Assembly: GCA_021846605.1 (NCBI GenBank)
Contig: JAJZWQ010000140.1
Coordinates: forward strand, 307 to 8,563
DNA length: 8,257 bases
Direction: 5' to 3'
From: Bacillota bacterium
Lineage (GTDB): Bacteria > Bacillota_E > RBS10-35 > JAJYVN01
The translations under genes were made by a program, and so were the position numbers. Under the pieces are notes generated by a model. The model worked only from the letters and a program-made list of their open reading frames with translations. It searched no databases and was not told the origin of the DNA. This document shows positions 1 through 6,293 of the stretch, in pieces; position 1 is the first letter of the stretch, and each line of letters opens with the position of its first letter.

Positions 1-2
1 CG

Positions 3-95
3 GCTTTTGGTGGGCCAGCAGACCACATCGCGGCGATCAACATCGGTCGCCGGGGCGCCGTCATGCGCCCGCACGCGCCCGCGCCAGCGGGGTGA
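3..95 (+). CDS. tnpB: C-terminal end of TnpB, IS200/IS605-type element (cut by window edge)
   Basis: Only the last 30 codons are present; the gene continues left of the window and stops at TGA 93-95. The reading DHIAAINIGRRG (from 21) matches the last RuvC motif of TnpB, D-x-N-A-A-x-N-I, and its Asp (codon 21-23) corresponds to the third catalytic acidic residue of the family. The Asn of the motif is Ile here. TnpB proteins are RNA-guided DNA nucleases of IS200/IS605 elements and are guided by an RNA transcribed through the element's right end. Upstream of the motif, the usual Cys-Gly-Phe of the zinc finger would be read in the neighbouring frame (ggc ttt at 2-7), so a one-base slip in the TTTT run at 5-8 is possible. 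The copy may therefore be decayed. The hairpin just downstream supports the assignment. Confidence 0.72.
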   Translation, partial: AFGGPADHIAAINIGRRGAVMRPHAPAPAG

Positions 96-100
96 TTGGC

Positions 101-130
101 AAGCCCCCGGCTTTAGCCGTGAGGTCATGA
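101..130 (+). mobile_element. Right end of IS200/IS605-type element with subterminal hairpin; likely 3' end of the omega RNA scaffold
   Basis: Six bases after the tnpB stop there is an AAGCCCCCGG block followed by CGGC-TTTA-GCCG (108-119), a short hairpin with a TTTA loop. C-rich and G-rich flanks could extend it imperfectly, to about 103-124. Right ends of IS605-type elements commonly carry a hairpin of this kind just after tnpB, and in studied cases it forms the 3' part of the guide RNA. The exact boundary cannot be set without an empty site; it probably lies in or just after GGTCATGAC (123-131). Sequence immediately after the boundary would act as the guide, and here that is the 3' end of the neighbouring gene. 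Confidence 0.6.
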
Positions 131-937
131 CTGCCGCACGTTGACCGCCACCCAGGTGCCGTCGACCAGTTGATACAGGTGGACGATGTAGGTCGTGGTA
201 CCCAGCGTGACCTGCGCCTGGACCTGATGGCCGTCCTCCGTCCCCAGGCGGGCGCCCCGGTGGGCCCCCGGGGCCGGGCCACGGCCGCGCTGGGTGGCCC
301 ACGCCTGCGCGGCCGCCGCGGCAACCGCCGGGGCGGCCGCCGGACGGGCGCTCAGGTCCTCCGCCTCCAGACTCCCGGTGGTGAGTTGCCAACCGCCAGA
401 CGCGGCGGTCACGGTATACAGGCCGGAGGCGAAGCCCAGACAACTGGCCGCGCACTGGGCGCCGGCGCGGGTCAGGATGCGTACCTCCACAAAGACGCGG
501 ACTTCGTGGGGTGATCCCGGCGGCGAGCCCGCGGAGACCACCGCCAGCAGGTCAAGGCTCCGGAGCGCCGACCAGTCGGCGCCGAACTGGGCAAAGGGCT
601 GGCGGTCGCGCCAGCCCGGGGTCAGGAGCGCATAGGCGCGGGCGAATTCCGCCGGGGCCTGGTCGGGCGCGGTGGTCGAACCCTCCGGGCCCTGGTGCGG
701 TGGTGCGGCGGTGTTCGGCTCGGCGTGCAGCGCGAGGCTGATCTGCCAGAAGAAGGCACTGAGGGTCTGCACCGGCGTGGACGGATGCGCGGGAATCGTC
801 GCCGGCGGCAGCAGGGCGGGGCGCGCCAGGTCGGGCGTGGCCCGCGGCGGATGCTCGGCGGCGCCCACCGGCAGCCAACTGGCGGCCGCCATCACCACCA
901 ACGTGCCCAGCGCCCACAGTGCGCGGCGGCCCCGCAA
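125..937 (-). CDS. Exported protein of unknown function, NTF2-like fold possible
   Basis: A 270-residue protein read leftward from a TTG start. The start is supported by GGGGGGA on the coding strand about 6 bases upstream (complement of 944-950); the frame closes upstream at a TAG (973-971). The N-terminus has RGRR followed by a hydrophobic stretch (residues 6-26) ending VGA-A, a good signal peptide. A Pro/Ala-rich linker follows. Residues 55-190 (FFWQISLAL, then FARAYALLTPGWRDRQPFAQF) have the helix-then-strand pattern of NTF2/SnoaL-like domains, where 'Y.LLTP.W' is common; this fold is inferred from pattern only. Two Cys lie three residues apart (QCAASC). The final part (LYQLVDGTWVAVNV) looks like a closing beta strand. 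The TGA stop at 127-125 lies in the putative end of the adjacent IS element, so the last few residues may be supplied by the insertion. I do not recognise the family. Confidence 0.7.
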   Translation of the reverse strand: MRGRRALWALGTLVVMAAASWLPVGAAEHPPRATPDLARPALLPPATIPAHPSTPVQTLSAFFWQISLALHAEPNTAAPPHQGPEGSTTAPDQAPAEFARAYALLTPGWRDRQPFAQFGADWSALRSLDLLAVVSAGSPPGSPHEVRVFVEVRILTRAGAQCAASCLGFASGLYTVTAASGGWQLTTGSLEAEDLSARPAAAPAVAAAAAQAWATQRGRGPAPGAHRGARLGTEDGHQVQAQVTLGTTTYIVHLYQLVDGTWVAVNVRQS

Positions 938-1245
938 GGCTGTCCCCCCATTGCCGCATGCTGGGCTCCCCTATGCGAGAAAGGCGCTGCGGAGAACCGG
1001 CCGGGGAGCGGGGAATTTCCCCGAACGGGCAGCGGATCGTGCAGGAATCGATCCAGCCGCGTCCAACAATAATCGGCCAGGAGGCAAGAGGGATTGGCGC
1101 GTCCACGCGCGCTCTTCCGTTGGTCGGCGGGCGGCGTCGCACTGGCAGGGGACAGGGTTGCGTCAGGTCTTATTTGTGCATTGCCAGCCAGCGCCATGTC
1201 CTTGCCAACGGTTGCTTTCTTGCGTCGAGAAGGGGGTTGGCTGGG
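938..1245. other. Divergent intergenic region with two small dyads
   Basis: About 308 bp lie between two divergently read genes, so promoters for both must be here or further out. No good SigA-type pair was found in either direction. Two inverted repeats are visible: CGGGGAA-T-TTCCCCG at 1009-1023 (7-bp perfect arms, 1-base centre) and GGATCG/CGATCC at 1034-1039 and 1049-1054 (9-base spacer). They could be operators or chance in GC-rich DNA. Open frames across this stretch lack convincing starts, ribosome binding sites or protein-like composition. Confidence 0.4.
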
Positions 1246-2088
1246 ATGGCGGTGCTGGGGGAAGACGGCCCCGCAGATGGTCTGGTGTTGCCCCGGCGCA
1301 GCGCATTGCGTTTGGTGGCCGGGGCCGCGGTGGTCGTCGGGGGAAGCAGCCTGCTTGAGGCGTGCGGGACCAAGCCCATCACGGTTCCAGGCGCGGTGGC
1401 CACCAAGGGCGGCTCCAGCGTCACGGTTTCCTCGGCGAACCCCAAGAGCGCCAGCACCATGGTGGCGTCCACGGCCAGCGGCGTGAACCTTGTGGCCACC
1501 GGCACCTCGATCAACGGTACCTCCGATGATTTCAGCTATTACTTCGTGCAGGCCAGCGGCAAAGGCACCTGGTCGTGCCAGATCGCGCTGCAGCCGCACG
1601 CCAGCGGGGACGGAGGGTATGGGCAGGCGGGGATCGTGGCCCGAGCCAGCGGCGCGCCAGGCTCGCCGACCATCGCCGTGCTGTCCACGACGGGGAACGG
1701 GGTGATCCTGCGCTGGCGGGATACCCTGAACGGCGCAATGAATCAGTGGCCCACGCCCATCGCCATCGGAGCCAATGCGCCGACGACGGCCGGAGGTACC
1801 CCGCAACTCTGGCTGCAGTTATCCATGACCGCGCCGGGCGTGTTCGCGCCCTCGTATTCCCAAGATGGCAAGACCTGGGCCAATGAGGGTGTCAGCCGCA
1901 CCATGAGCTTCGGCACCAGCACCTTCCTGATCGGTCTGGCGGCGTGTGCCCACGCCAGCACGGACGTCGTCGACCAGTTCACGAATCTCTCGGGCTTCAA
2001 GGGGCAATTCTATTACCTGGACGTGAACCCCGCGAACAGCACCAGTACCAGCAGCAGCAGCAGCAGCAGCAAATCCTCCAGTTCGTAG
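1246..2088 (+). CDS. Tat-type secreted lipoprotein with a DUF1349/concanavalin-like beta domain
   Basis: A 280-residue protein. The ATG at 1246 is chosen because GAGAAGGGGG (1227-1236) lies 9 bases upstream and it puts the export signal close to the N-terminus; the open frame itself extends further upstream. Residues 16-22 (PRRSALR) look like a twin-arginine motif, followed by a hydrophobic stretch and the lipobox LEAC, with Cys40 as the expected lipidated residue. This predicts export by Tat and anchoring to the outer face of the membrane. Residues about 80-250 show the pattern of DUF1349/LamG-like sandwich domains: YGQAGIVARAS, then NGVILRWRD, then LWLQLSM, then YSQDGKTWAN, then FLIGLAACAH, then VDQFTNLSGF. 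Such domains often bind carbohydrate; the ligand is unknown here. The C-terminus is a Ser/Thr tail of about 18 residues, probably a flexible tail. An intrinsic terminator follows 40 bp downstream, so the gene is its own transcription unit. Confidence 0.82.
   Translation: MAVLGEDGPADGLVLPRRSALRLVAGAAVVVGGSSLLEACGTKPITVPGAVATKGGSSVTVSSANPKSASTMVASTASGVNLVATGTSINGTSDDFSYYFVQASGKGTWSCQIALQPHASGDGGYGQAGIVARASGAPGSPTIAVLSTTGNGVILRWRDTLNGAMNQWPTPIAIGANAPTTAGGTPQLWLQLSMTAPGVFAPSYSQDGKTWANEGVSRTMSFGTSTFLIGLAACAHASTDVVDQFTNLSGFKGQFYYLDVNPANSTSTSSSSSSSKSSSS
2050..2070 (+). repeat. (AGC)7 microsatellite coding for polyserine
   Basis: Seven perfect AGC triplets lie in frame in the 3' end of the lipoprotein gene. 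They encode seven of the serines in its tail. Triplet slippage would change tail length without breaking the frame. Confidence 0.95.
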
Positions 2089-2127
2089 AGGGGCCGGGCG
2101 CCCCGGTCCACCGGATAGCATCAGGCC

Positions 2128-2158
2128 AGGCCGCTCCGCCAACGCGGTGCGGCCTTTT
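2128..2158 (+). terminator. Intrinsic terminator after the lipoprotein gene
   Basis: The stem is AGGCCGC (2128-2134) with GCGGCCT (2149-2155). One T-T mismatch follows, then CCGC (2136-2139) pairs with GCGG (2144-2147) around a CAAC loop. The run TTTT (2155-2158) closes it. It sits 40 bp after the lipoprotein stop and isolates that gene from the spoIIIA operon. Confidence 0.85.
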
Positions 2159-2315
2159 GGCGTTCGGCGGGCATCCCCGCCGGCGCGGGCGCACCCGCCC
2201 ACAGCGCCTCCCCCCGCAGCCCCCCGACCACCCCGCTTCCGCGCCGCCCCCGCCCCGCGTCGACGACGACCAGGAGGCCTGTTCAGCGCGGTCGAGGGGC
2301 AATCCCGCCCGCCGG
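2159..2315. other. C-rich spacer upstream of the spoIIIA operon
   Basis: Non-coding spacer with strong strand asymmetry. Five runs of four to six C lie at 2210-2215, 2220-2225, 2231-2234, 2247-2251 and 2253-2256, so the minus strand carries the matching G runs. The open frames across it are Pro/Arg/Ala-rich and have no ribosome binding site, so I do not call a gene. Confidence 0.5.
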
Positions 2316-2345
2316 GCATATCTCGTCCACCCCCGCCGTAGAGAT
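2316..2345 (+). promoter_or_regulatory. Candidate SigE-like promoter of the spoIIIA operon
   Basis: GCATATC (2316-2322) is one of the few AT-rich patches before the operon and fits the SigE -35 pattern (G-M-ATA-W-W, except the last base). Fourteen bases later, CGTAGAGA (2337-2344) matches the SigE -10 pattern CATACANT only partly (C, T, A and A agree). The spoIIIA operon of Bacillus subtilis is SigE-dependent in the mother cell, which makes the assignment reasonable, but the -10 element is weak. It lies about 45 bp before the spoIIIAA start. Confidence 0.35.
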
Positions 2346-2389
2346 GGACCAGCCTACCGGGACACGCCCGGGCGGGGGAGGAGAGCGCC

Positions 2390-3376
2390 GTGCGAGGGCC
2401 GGACGGACGCGACGTGGTGGCCGAGGCCCTGGCCTTTCTGCCCGATCGCCTCCGCGGGGCGCTGACGCGCTGCGCCGCCGGGCGCGACGGCGTTGTCTGG
2501 CTGGAGATCCGCTTTGCGGCCGGTGGCCCGCTGGGCGTCGTCAGCGACCGCGGGGACCTCTGGGTGGGCGCGCAGGGGTGGGCCGCCGATCACGAGGGGG
2601 CCCTCCGCGCCACCGTCCAGGACGTCGAGCAGACCGTGCAGTTGGTGACCCGCGGTTCCCTCTACGCGTGGGAGCGGGAACTGGCCGAAGGCTTCTGCAC
2701 CCTCCCCGGCGGCCACCGGGTGGGCCTGGCCGGCCGCGCCCGCACCGACGGCGGCCGTGTCGTGGGCCAGTCCGGATTCACCGGGGTCAACCTCCGCCTG
2801 GCGCGGGCGGTCACGGGCGCCGCCGACGGGATCCTCCACCGACTGGGCCGCGGCTGGACGAGCGCCCTCATCTTCGGGCCGCCAGGAGCGGGCAAGACCA
2901 CCGTGCTGCGGGACCTGTGCCGGCAGGTCAGCCAGGGGCGTCCGGAGGTCGGGCTGGCGCCGCGCCGCGTGGTGGTGATCGACGAGCGCGGCGAGTTGGC
3001 CGCCTGCGTGGACGGTCGGCCCCAGTTCGATCTGGGGCCGCGCACAGACGTCCTGGACGCCTGGCCCAAGCGCCACGGTCTGGTCGCCGCCCTGCGGGCC
3101 CTCGGGCCCCAGGTGCTGGCCTGCGACGAGCTGGGCGGGGCGGGGGACGCCATGGCCGTGGCCGAGGCCTCCCGCTGCGGGGTCGCGGTCATCGCCACCG
3201 TCCACGCCGGCTGTGCCGACGACCTGCGGCACCGGCCGGCGCTGGCGGGGCTCCTCCAAACGGGTGCCTTCCCCCGAGCGGTACAACTGCGCGCGGACCG
3301 GACGGTGGGCGAGTGCGTCAGCCTAGTGCCACAGGCGGCCGTTGCTGGCGGGAGACGGCCATGCCTGGGGGCCTGA
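2390..3376 (+). CDS. spoIIIAA: Stage III sporulation protein AA, secretion-type ATPase
   Basis: A 328-residue protein, slightly longer than the B. subtilis protein (about 307). The GTG start has GGAGGAG (2377-2383) six bases upstream. An N-terminal regulatory domain occupies residues 1 to about 155. The ATPase core follows: Walker A GPPGAGKT (163-170), Walker B VVVIDERGE (194-202) and a second acidic motif, VLACDELGGAGDA, near residues 243-255. An ATVHAG segment then precedes the C-terminal lobe. The family resembles type II and type IV secretion ATPases. In sporulating cells it acts on the mother-cell side and powers the SpoIIIA-SpoIIQ channel complex; its ATPase activity is needed for late forespore SigG activity. 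It is first in the operon, and its last 16 bases overlap spoIIIAB. All key motifs are intact. Confidence 0.95.
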   Translation: MRGPDGRDVVAEALAFLPDRLRGALTRCAAGRDGVVWLEIRFAAGGPLGVVSDRGDLWVGAQGWAADHEGALRATVQDVEQTVQLVTRGSLYAWERELAEGFCTLPGGHRVGLAGRARTDGGRVVGQSGFTGVNLRLARAVTGAADGILHRLGRGWTSALIFGPPGAGKTTVLRDLCRQVSQGRPEVGLAPRRVVVIDERGELAACVDGRPQFDLGPRTDVLDAWPKRHGLVAALRALGPQVLACDELGGAGDAMAVAEASRCGVAVIATVHAGCADDLRHRPALAGLLQTGAFPRAVQLRADRTVGECVSLVPQAAVAGGRRPCLGA

Positions 3377-3888
3377 CGTGGCTGGCCGGAGCGGCGGTGC
3401 TGGCCGCGGGCGGCGGTTGGGGCGCCCTGGTGTCGCGCCAACTCACCCGGCGTCCCCTGGACCTGGCGGCGGCCGCCGCGGGGTTGGAGGTCTTGCGCAC
3501 CGAGATCGCCTACGCCCGCGCCCCCTTGCCGCAGGCCCTGCGCCGGGCCGCGGCGGGATCCTCGGGACCCGCGGCCGGGCTGATGCGGGAGGTGGCGGCC
3601 GGGTTGGACTCTGGCCAGCAGGCGGACCCGGGGGAGGCCTGGGCGCGGGCTTTGGCGACCGCGGACGGCCGCTCGGCCTGGACCGACGCCGACGTGGCCG
3701 CCCTGGAACGCCTCGGACATGCCCTGGGCCGCTCCGACGCCGGCGAGCAGATCCGCCACATCGCCCTGTGTGTGGAACGGCTGCGGCAACTGGAGGCGGA
3801 GGCCCGCGCCGGCGCCGACCGGCAGGGCCGGATGTGGCGGTACCTGGGGCTCCTGTTGGGCGCCGCGCTGGTGCTGATGGCGCGCTGA
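3361..3888 (+). CDS. spoIIIAB: Stage III sporulation protein AB
   Basis: A 175-residue protein, close to the usual length of about 171. The ATG at 3361 follows GGGAGA (3350-3355) and lies inside the end of spoIIIAA, which suggests translational coupling. The frame is open upstream to 2344 only because of high GC; homology begins here. Hydrophobic segments lie at residues 4-24 and 159-174, with a helical cytoplasmic part between. Family hallmarks are LEVLRTEIAYARAPLPQAL (near 41-59), ALERLGHALGRSD (near 116-128) and the near-C-terminal RMWRYLGLLLG. The fold resembles type II/IV secretion inner-membrane platform proteins (GspF-like). It is thought to anchor the SpoIIIAA ATPase to the channel. 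Confidence 0.93.
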   Translation: MPGGLTWLAGAAVLAAGGGWGALVSRQLTRRPLDLAAAAAGLEVLRTEIAYARAPLPQALRRAAAGSSGPAAGLMREVAAGLDSGQQADPGEAWARALATADGRSAWTDADVAALERLGHALGRSDAGEQIRHIALCVERLRQLEAEARAGADRQGRMWRYLGLLLGAALVLMAR

Positions 3889-3906
3889 GGGACGGAGGGA
3901 TGGGCG

Positions 3907-4101
3907 GTGAGCACAGACATCATCTGGCAGATCGCGGGGATCGGCATCCTGGTGGTGGTGGTGCACGCCGTGCTCAAACAGGCGGGCCGCGACGAGTTGG
4001 CCTCCCTGGTGACGATGGCGGCGGTGGCCGTCGTCCTGTGGCGGGTCATCAGCGTGCTCAACCAGCTCTTCCAGGCGGTCCGCTCCGTCTTCCAACTGTA
4101 G
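3907..4101 (+). CDS. spoIIIAC: Stage III sporulation protein AC, small membrane protein
   Basis: A 64-residue protein (B. subtilis about 68). The GTG start at 3907 has GGAGG (3894-3898) 8 bases upstream; the ATG at 3900 is in another frame. Two membrane helices are visible, IAGIGILVVVVHAVL (9-23) and about 33-54, joined by the family-typical KQAGRDELASLVT. The C-terminus (LFQAVRSVF) is also typical. It is a predicted component of the membrane platform of the mother cell-forespore channel and a relative of SpoIIIAD, which follows 16 bases later. Confidence 0.93.
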   Translation: MSTDIIWQIAGIGILVVVVHAVLKQAGRDELASLVTMAAVAVVLWRVISVLNQLFQAVRSVFQL

Positions 4102-4117
4102 GGAGGGGGGTGGGGGC

Positions 4118-4523
4118 GTGTCCGCGGTGGCGCTGGCCGGCTTCGCGCTGGTCGCGGTGGTGGCGCTCGTCGTCCTGCGGACGGCCCGGCCCGAGTTGGC
4201 CACCATCCTGGCGCTGGCCGTCACGGCCGCGATCTTCGCCGACGGCCGCGATCTTCGCCGCCATCCTGCCGGAGATCGTCCGCATCGTGCAGTTGCTGCG
4301 GGACCTGGCCAACCAGGGGGGAGTGGCACCCGACTACCTGGGCACCGTGCTCCGGATCGTCGGGGTGGCCTACCTGACGGAGTTCGGGGCGCAGGTGGCG
4401 CGGGACGCCGGCGAGGGGGCCGTGGCCTCCAAGGTCGAGTTGGGAGGGAAGGTGCTGGTGCTGACCATGGCCCTGCCCATCCTCCTGGGGATCCTCCAAC
4501 TGGTCGTCCACCTGTTGACCTGA
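4118..4523 (+). pseudogene. spoIIIAD: Stage III sporulation protein AD, frameshifted by a 19-bp tandem duplication
   Basis: The GTG start at 4118 follows the G-rich box GGGAGGGGGG (4101-4110). Codons 1-41 read as a normal SpoIIIAD N-terminus (two hydrophobic segments joined by RTARPELATI, then VTAAIFA). At 4242 a second copy of a 19-bp unit shifts the frame by +1. The correct continuation, AILPEIVRIVQLLRDLANQ and then YLTEFGAQVARDAGEGAVAS, is read in the next frame to TGA 4521-4523. With one copy removed the gene has 128 residues and all family landmarks (B. subtilis about 133). As given, the original frame never regains SpoIIIAD sequence and stays open to 6949, so the predicted product is a run-on missense protein. 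SpoIIIAD is a membrane component needed for the SpoIIIA channel. The intact downstream genes argue for a recent lesion or an assembly error. Confidence 0.92.
4223..4260 (+). repeat. Exact 19-bp tandem duplication inside spoIIIAD
   Basis: Copies at 4223-4241 and 4242-4260 are identical (acggccgcgatcttcgccg). The bases on either side (c4222, c4261) do not extend the repeat, so it is exactly two copies. Nineteen is not a multiple of three, so the duplication shifts the reading frame. Confidence 0.98.
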
Positions 4524-4547
4524 CGGCTCCGGGGAAAGGGGGAGGGC

Positions 4548-5777
4548 ATGGTGCGGACGGCATCCTGGCTGGCGACGCTCCTGGTCCTGTGCGCCCTCGT
4601 GGCGGGCGGCCGGCCCGCCCTGGCCGCCACGGCGCCGCTCGCCCCCCCGCCGGCGGCCAGCGCGACCGCGACCAGCGGAACCCAACCGACCCCGGCGCAG
4701 TTGGCGGGTCAGGAACTGGCCAAGATGGACACCGGCACCATCGCCCAGTTCGTGGACGAGGCGGGGCAGTCCCTGCCCGGCGCCGGGTTCAGCTGGGCCA
4801 GCCTGGGCGAGGTCCTGCACGGCAAGGGCGTGCTGACGCACCCCGAGCGGATCTTCTCCGCGCTGGGGGACCTCTTCCTGGGGGAGTTGCGCGGCAATCT
4901 CGGGTTGTTGGGACGGCTCCTGGTGCTGGTGGTCCTGACCGCGGTGCTGCGCCAACTGCACGGGGCCTTCGAGGGGGAGGCCATCGGCCGCGTGGCCGAT
5001 GCGGCGGTTTTCCTGGCCCTGGGCCTGATCTGCCTGGCCGGGTTTCGCTCCGCAGTCGTCGTGGCCCGCGGCACGGTCCAGAACCTGGGATCTTTCATGC
5101 TGGCGCTCCTGCCCGCGCTGGTGGGCCTTCTGGCCGCGACGGGCTCGGTAGCCACCGCCGGGCTGATCCACCCCGCGCTGGTGGCGGCGGTCACAGGCGT
5201 CGGGCTGCTGGTGCAGGCCGTGATCCTGCCGTTGGTGGTCCTGGCCGCCGTACTGGACATCGTGAGCGCCTTCTCGCCCGAGTTTCGCCTGACGCGGCTG
5301 GCGGCGCTGATGCGCCAGGTGGGGATGAGCCTGTTGGGCCTGGCCTCCACCGTGTTCCTGGGGGTCGTGGCCGTGGAGGGGATCGCCGGCTCGGTAACGG
5401 ACGGCGTGGCGCTGCGCACCGGCAAGTTCGCGGTCCGCACCCTGGTCCCCGTGGTCGGGGGCATGCTGGCGGACACCGCCGAGTTGGTCCTGACCTCAGG
5501 GCTCCTCCTCCGTTCGGGCCTGGGTCTGGTGGGACTGGTGGCGGTGGCCCTGTTGGTGGTGGTGCCGGTGCTCAAGCTGCTCGCCCTCTCCCTGATCTAC
5601 CGCGGCGCCGCCGCCCTGGCCCAGCCTGTCGGCGGGGACGGCGTGGCCGCGGTGTTGGGCGGGGTGGGCTCCGCGGTGGTGCTGCTCACCGCCGCCGTCA
5701 CGGTGGTGGGCCTGATGTGCTTTCTCTCGCTGGCGGTCCTGGTGGGGGCCGGCGGGGCCGCACTGGCCGGCAAGTGA
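4548..5777 (+). CDS. spoIIIAE: Stage III sporulation protein AE, polytopic membrane protein
   Basis: A 409-residue protein (B. subtilis about 399). The ATG at 4548 follows AAGGGGGAGGG (4536-4546). Residues 1-27 form a signal peptide ending ALA-A, followed by an Ala/Pro/Thr-rich linker and an extracellular segment to about residue 110. About seven membrane stretches follow, near 117-136, 151-172, 181-200, 209-238, 259-281, 326-350 and 373-400. Conserved family text includes IVSAFSPEFRLTRLAALMRQ (238-257), VRTLVPVVGGMLADTAELVL (296-315) and ALSLIYRGAAALAQPVGGD (346-364). The last of these corresponds to ALIYNLSAAVMQPLGD in the B. subtilis protein. It is thought to be the main membrane core of the channel. 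The frame is intact across the full length. It starts 24 bases after spoIIIAD ends. Confidence 0.95.
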   Translation: MVRTASWLATLLVLCALVAGGRPALAATAPLAPPPAASATATSGTQPTPAQLAGQELAKMDTGTIAQFVDEAGQSLPGAGFSWASLGEVLHGKGVLTHPERIFSALGDLFLGELRGNLGLLGRLLVLVVLTAVLRQLHGAFEGEAIGRVADAAVFLALGLICLAGFRSAVVVARGTVQNLGSFMLALLPALVGLLAATGSVATAGLIHPALVAAVTGVGLLVQAVILPLVVLAAVLDIVSAFSPEFRLTRLAALMRQVGMSLLGLASTVFLGVVAVEGIAGSVTDGVALRTGKFAVRTLVPVVGGMLADTAELVLTSGLLLRSGLGLVGLVAVALLVVVPVLKLLALSLIYRGAAALAQPVGGDGVAAVLGGVGSAVVLLTAAVTVVGLMCFLSLAVLVGAGGAALAGK

Positions 5778-5789
5778 GGGGGGGACGGC

Positions 5790-6281
5790 ATGCTGCGCCT
5801 GGACGACTGGGTCCGCCAGTTGGCGGCCCTGGTGCTGCTGGCCGGGATCGCCGAGTTGCTGCTGCCCACCGGCCGCATGAAGGCGTACGCCCGGTCGCTG
5901 CTCGGGCTCCTGGTCCTGCTGGGGTTGCTCCAACCCCTGGTGGCGCTGCTGCGGGGGCAGATCTCCCTGGAACTGCCCCCGGTGGCGGCAGCGACCGGGG
6001 CCCCGGGAGACGGGGGGACCATGCAGGCGGCCGGGCACGCCTACGAAGGGCTCGTGGCGGGGCAGGTGGTGCACATCGCCGACCAGGTCGCGGGGGTGCA
6101 GTCGGCGTCGGCGACAGTGACGTTCGCCGCAGACATGCGGACGCCGGTGGGGGCCCAGGTGCAGATCGCGGCGACCACCGTGGGGATGGACGCCGGCCGG
6201 ACTCTGGAGACGCACGTGCAGTCCGCGGTGGCGGCCGGGCTGGGCCTGCCCCCGGCGGACGTGACGGTCCAGGCGTGGTAG
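5790..6281 (+). CDS. spoIIIAF: Stage III sporulation protein AF, ring-building membrane protein
   Basis: A 163-residue protein, shorter than B. subtilis SpoIIIAF (about 206). The ATG at 5790 follows GAGGGGGGGAC (5776-5786). Two membrane helices lie near residues 10-28 and 36-55, with KAYARSLLGLLVLLGLLQPL typical of the family. After a short Gly/Ala linker, residues 85-163 show the alpha-beta-beta-alpha-beta order of a ring-building motif (YEGLVAGQVVHIADQVAGV, then SATVTFAAD, then AQVQIAATT, then a helix, then ADVTVQAW). The domain is minimal, and the missing length lies mainly in the linker and loops. It is predicted to form part of the intermembrane ring stack with AG and AH. Confidence 0.92.
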   Translation: MLRLDDWVRQLAALVLLAGIAELLLPTGRMKAYARSLLGLLVLLGLLQPLVALLRGQISLELPPVAAATGAPGDGGTMQAAGHAYEGLVAGQVVHIADQVAGVQSASATVTFAADMRTPVGAQVQIAATTVGMDAGRTLETHVQSAVAAGLGLPPADVTVQAW

Positions 6282-6293
6282 GGGGGACTGCCG

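Noticed and set aside
552..1142. Minus-strand frame of 196 residues with an ATG at 959 overlapping the exported-protein gene
   Set aside because: It lacks a signal or domain pattern, while the overlapping frame has a ribosome binding site, a signal peptide and balanced composition.
1158..1186. SigA-type promoter before the lipoprotein gene (TTGCGT)
   Set aside because: The hexamer at the correct spacing (TTGCCA) is a poor -10 element.
2144..2341. Small plus-strand frame in the spacer before spoIIIAA
   Set aside because: Pro/Arg/Ala low complexity; it starts inside the terminator hairpin and has no ribosome binding site.
2344..3888. A 514-residue plus-strand frame covering spoIIIAA and spoIIIAB
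   Set aside because: Only the part from 3361 is a real protein (SpoIIIAB). The earlier part is Arg/Gly/Pro-rich, and SpoIIIAA is in the other frame with all motifs.
4242..4262. Programmed frameshift that would rescue spoIIIAD
   Set aside because: No slippery heptamer or stimulatory structure is evident, and the exact tandem duplication explains the frame change fully.
2662..4563. Long minus-strand frame of 633 residues opposite spoIIIAA-AD
   Set aside because: Arg/Pro/Ser-rich shadow, typical of high-GC third-position bias; no recognisable motif.
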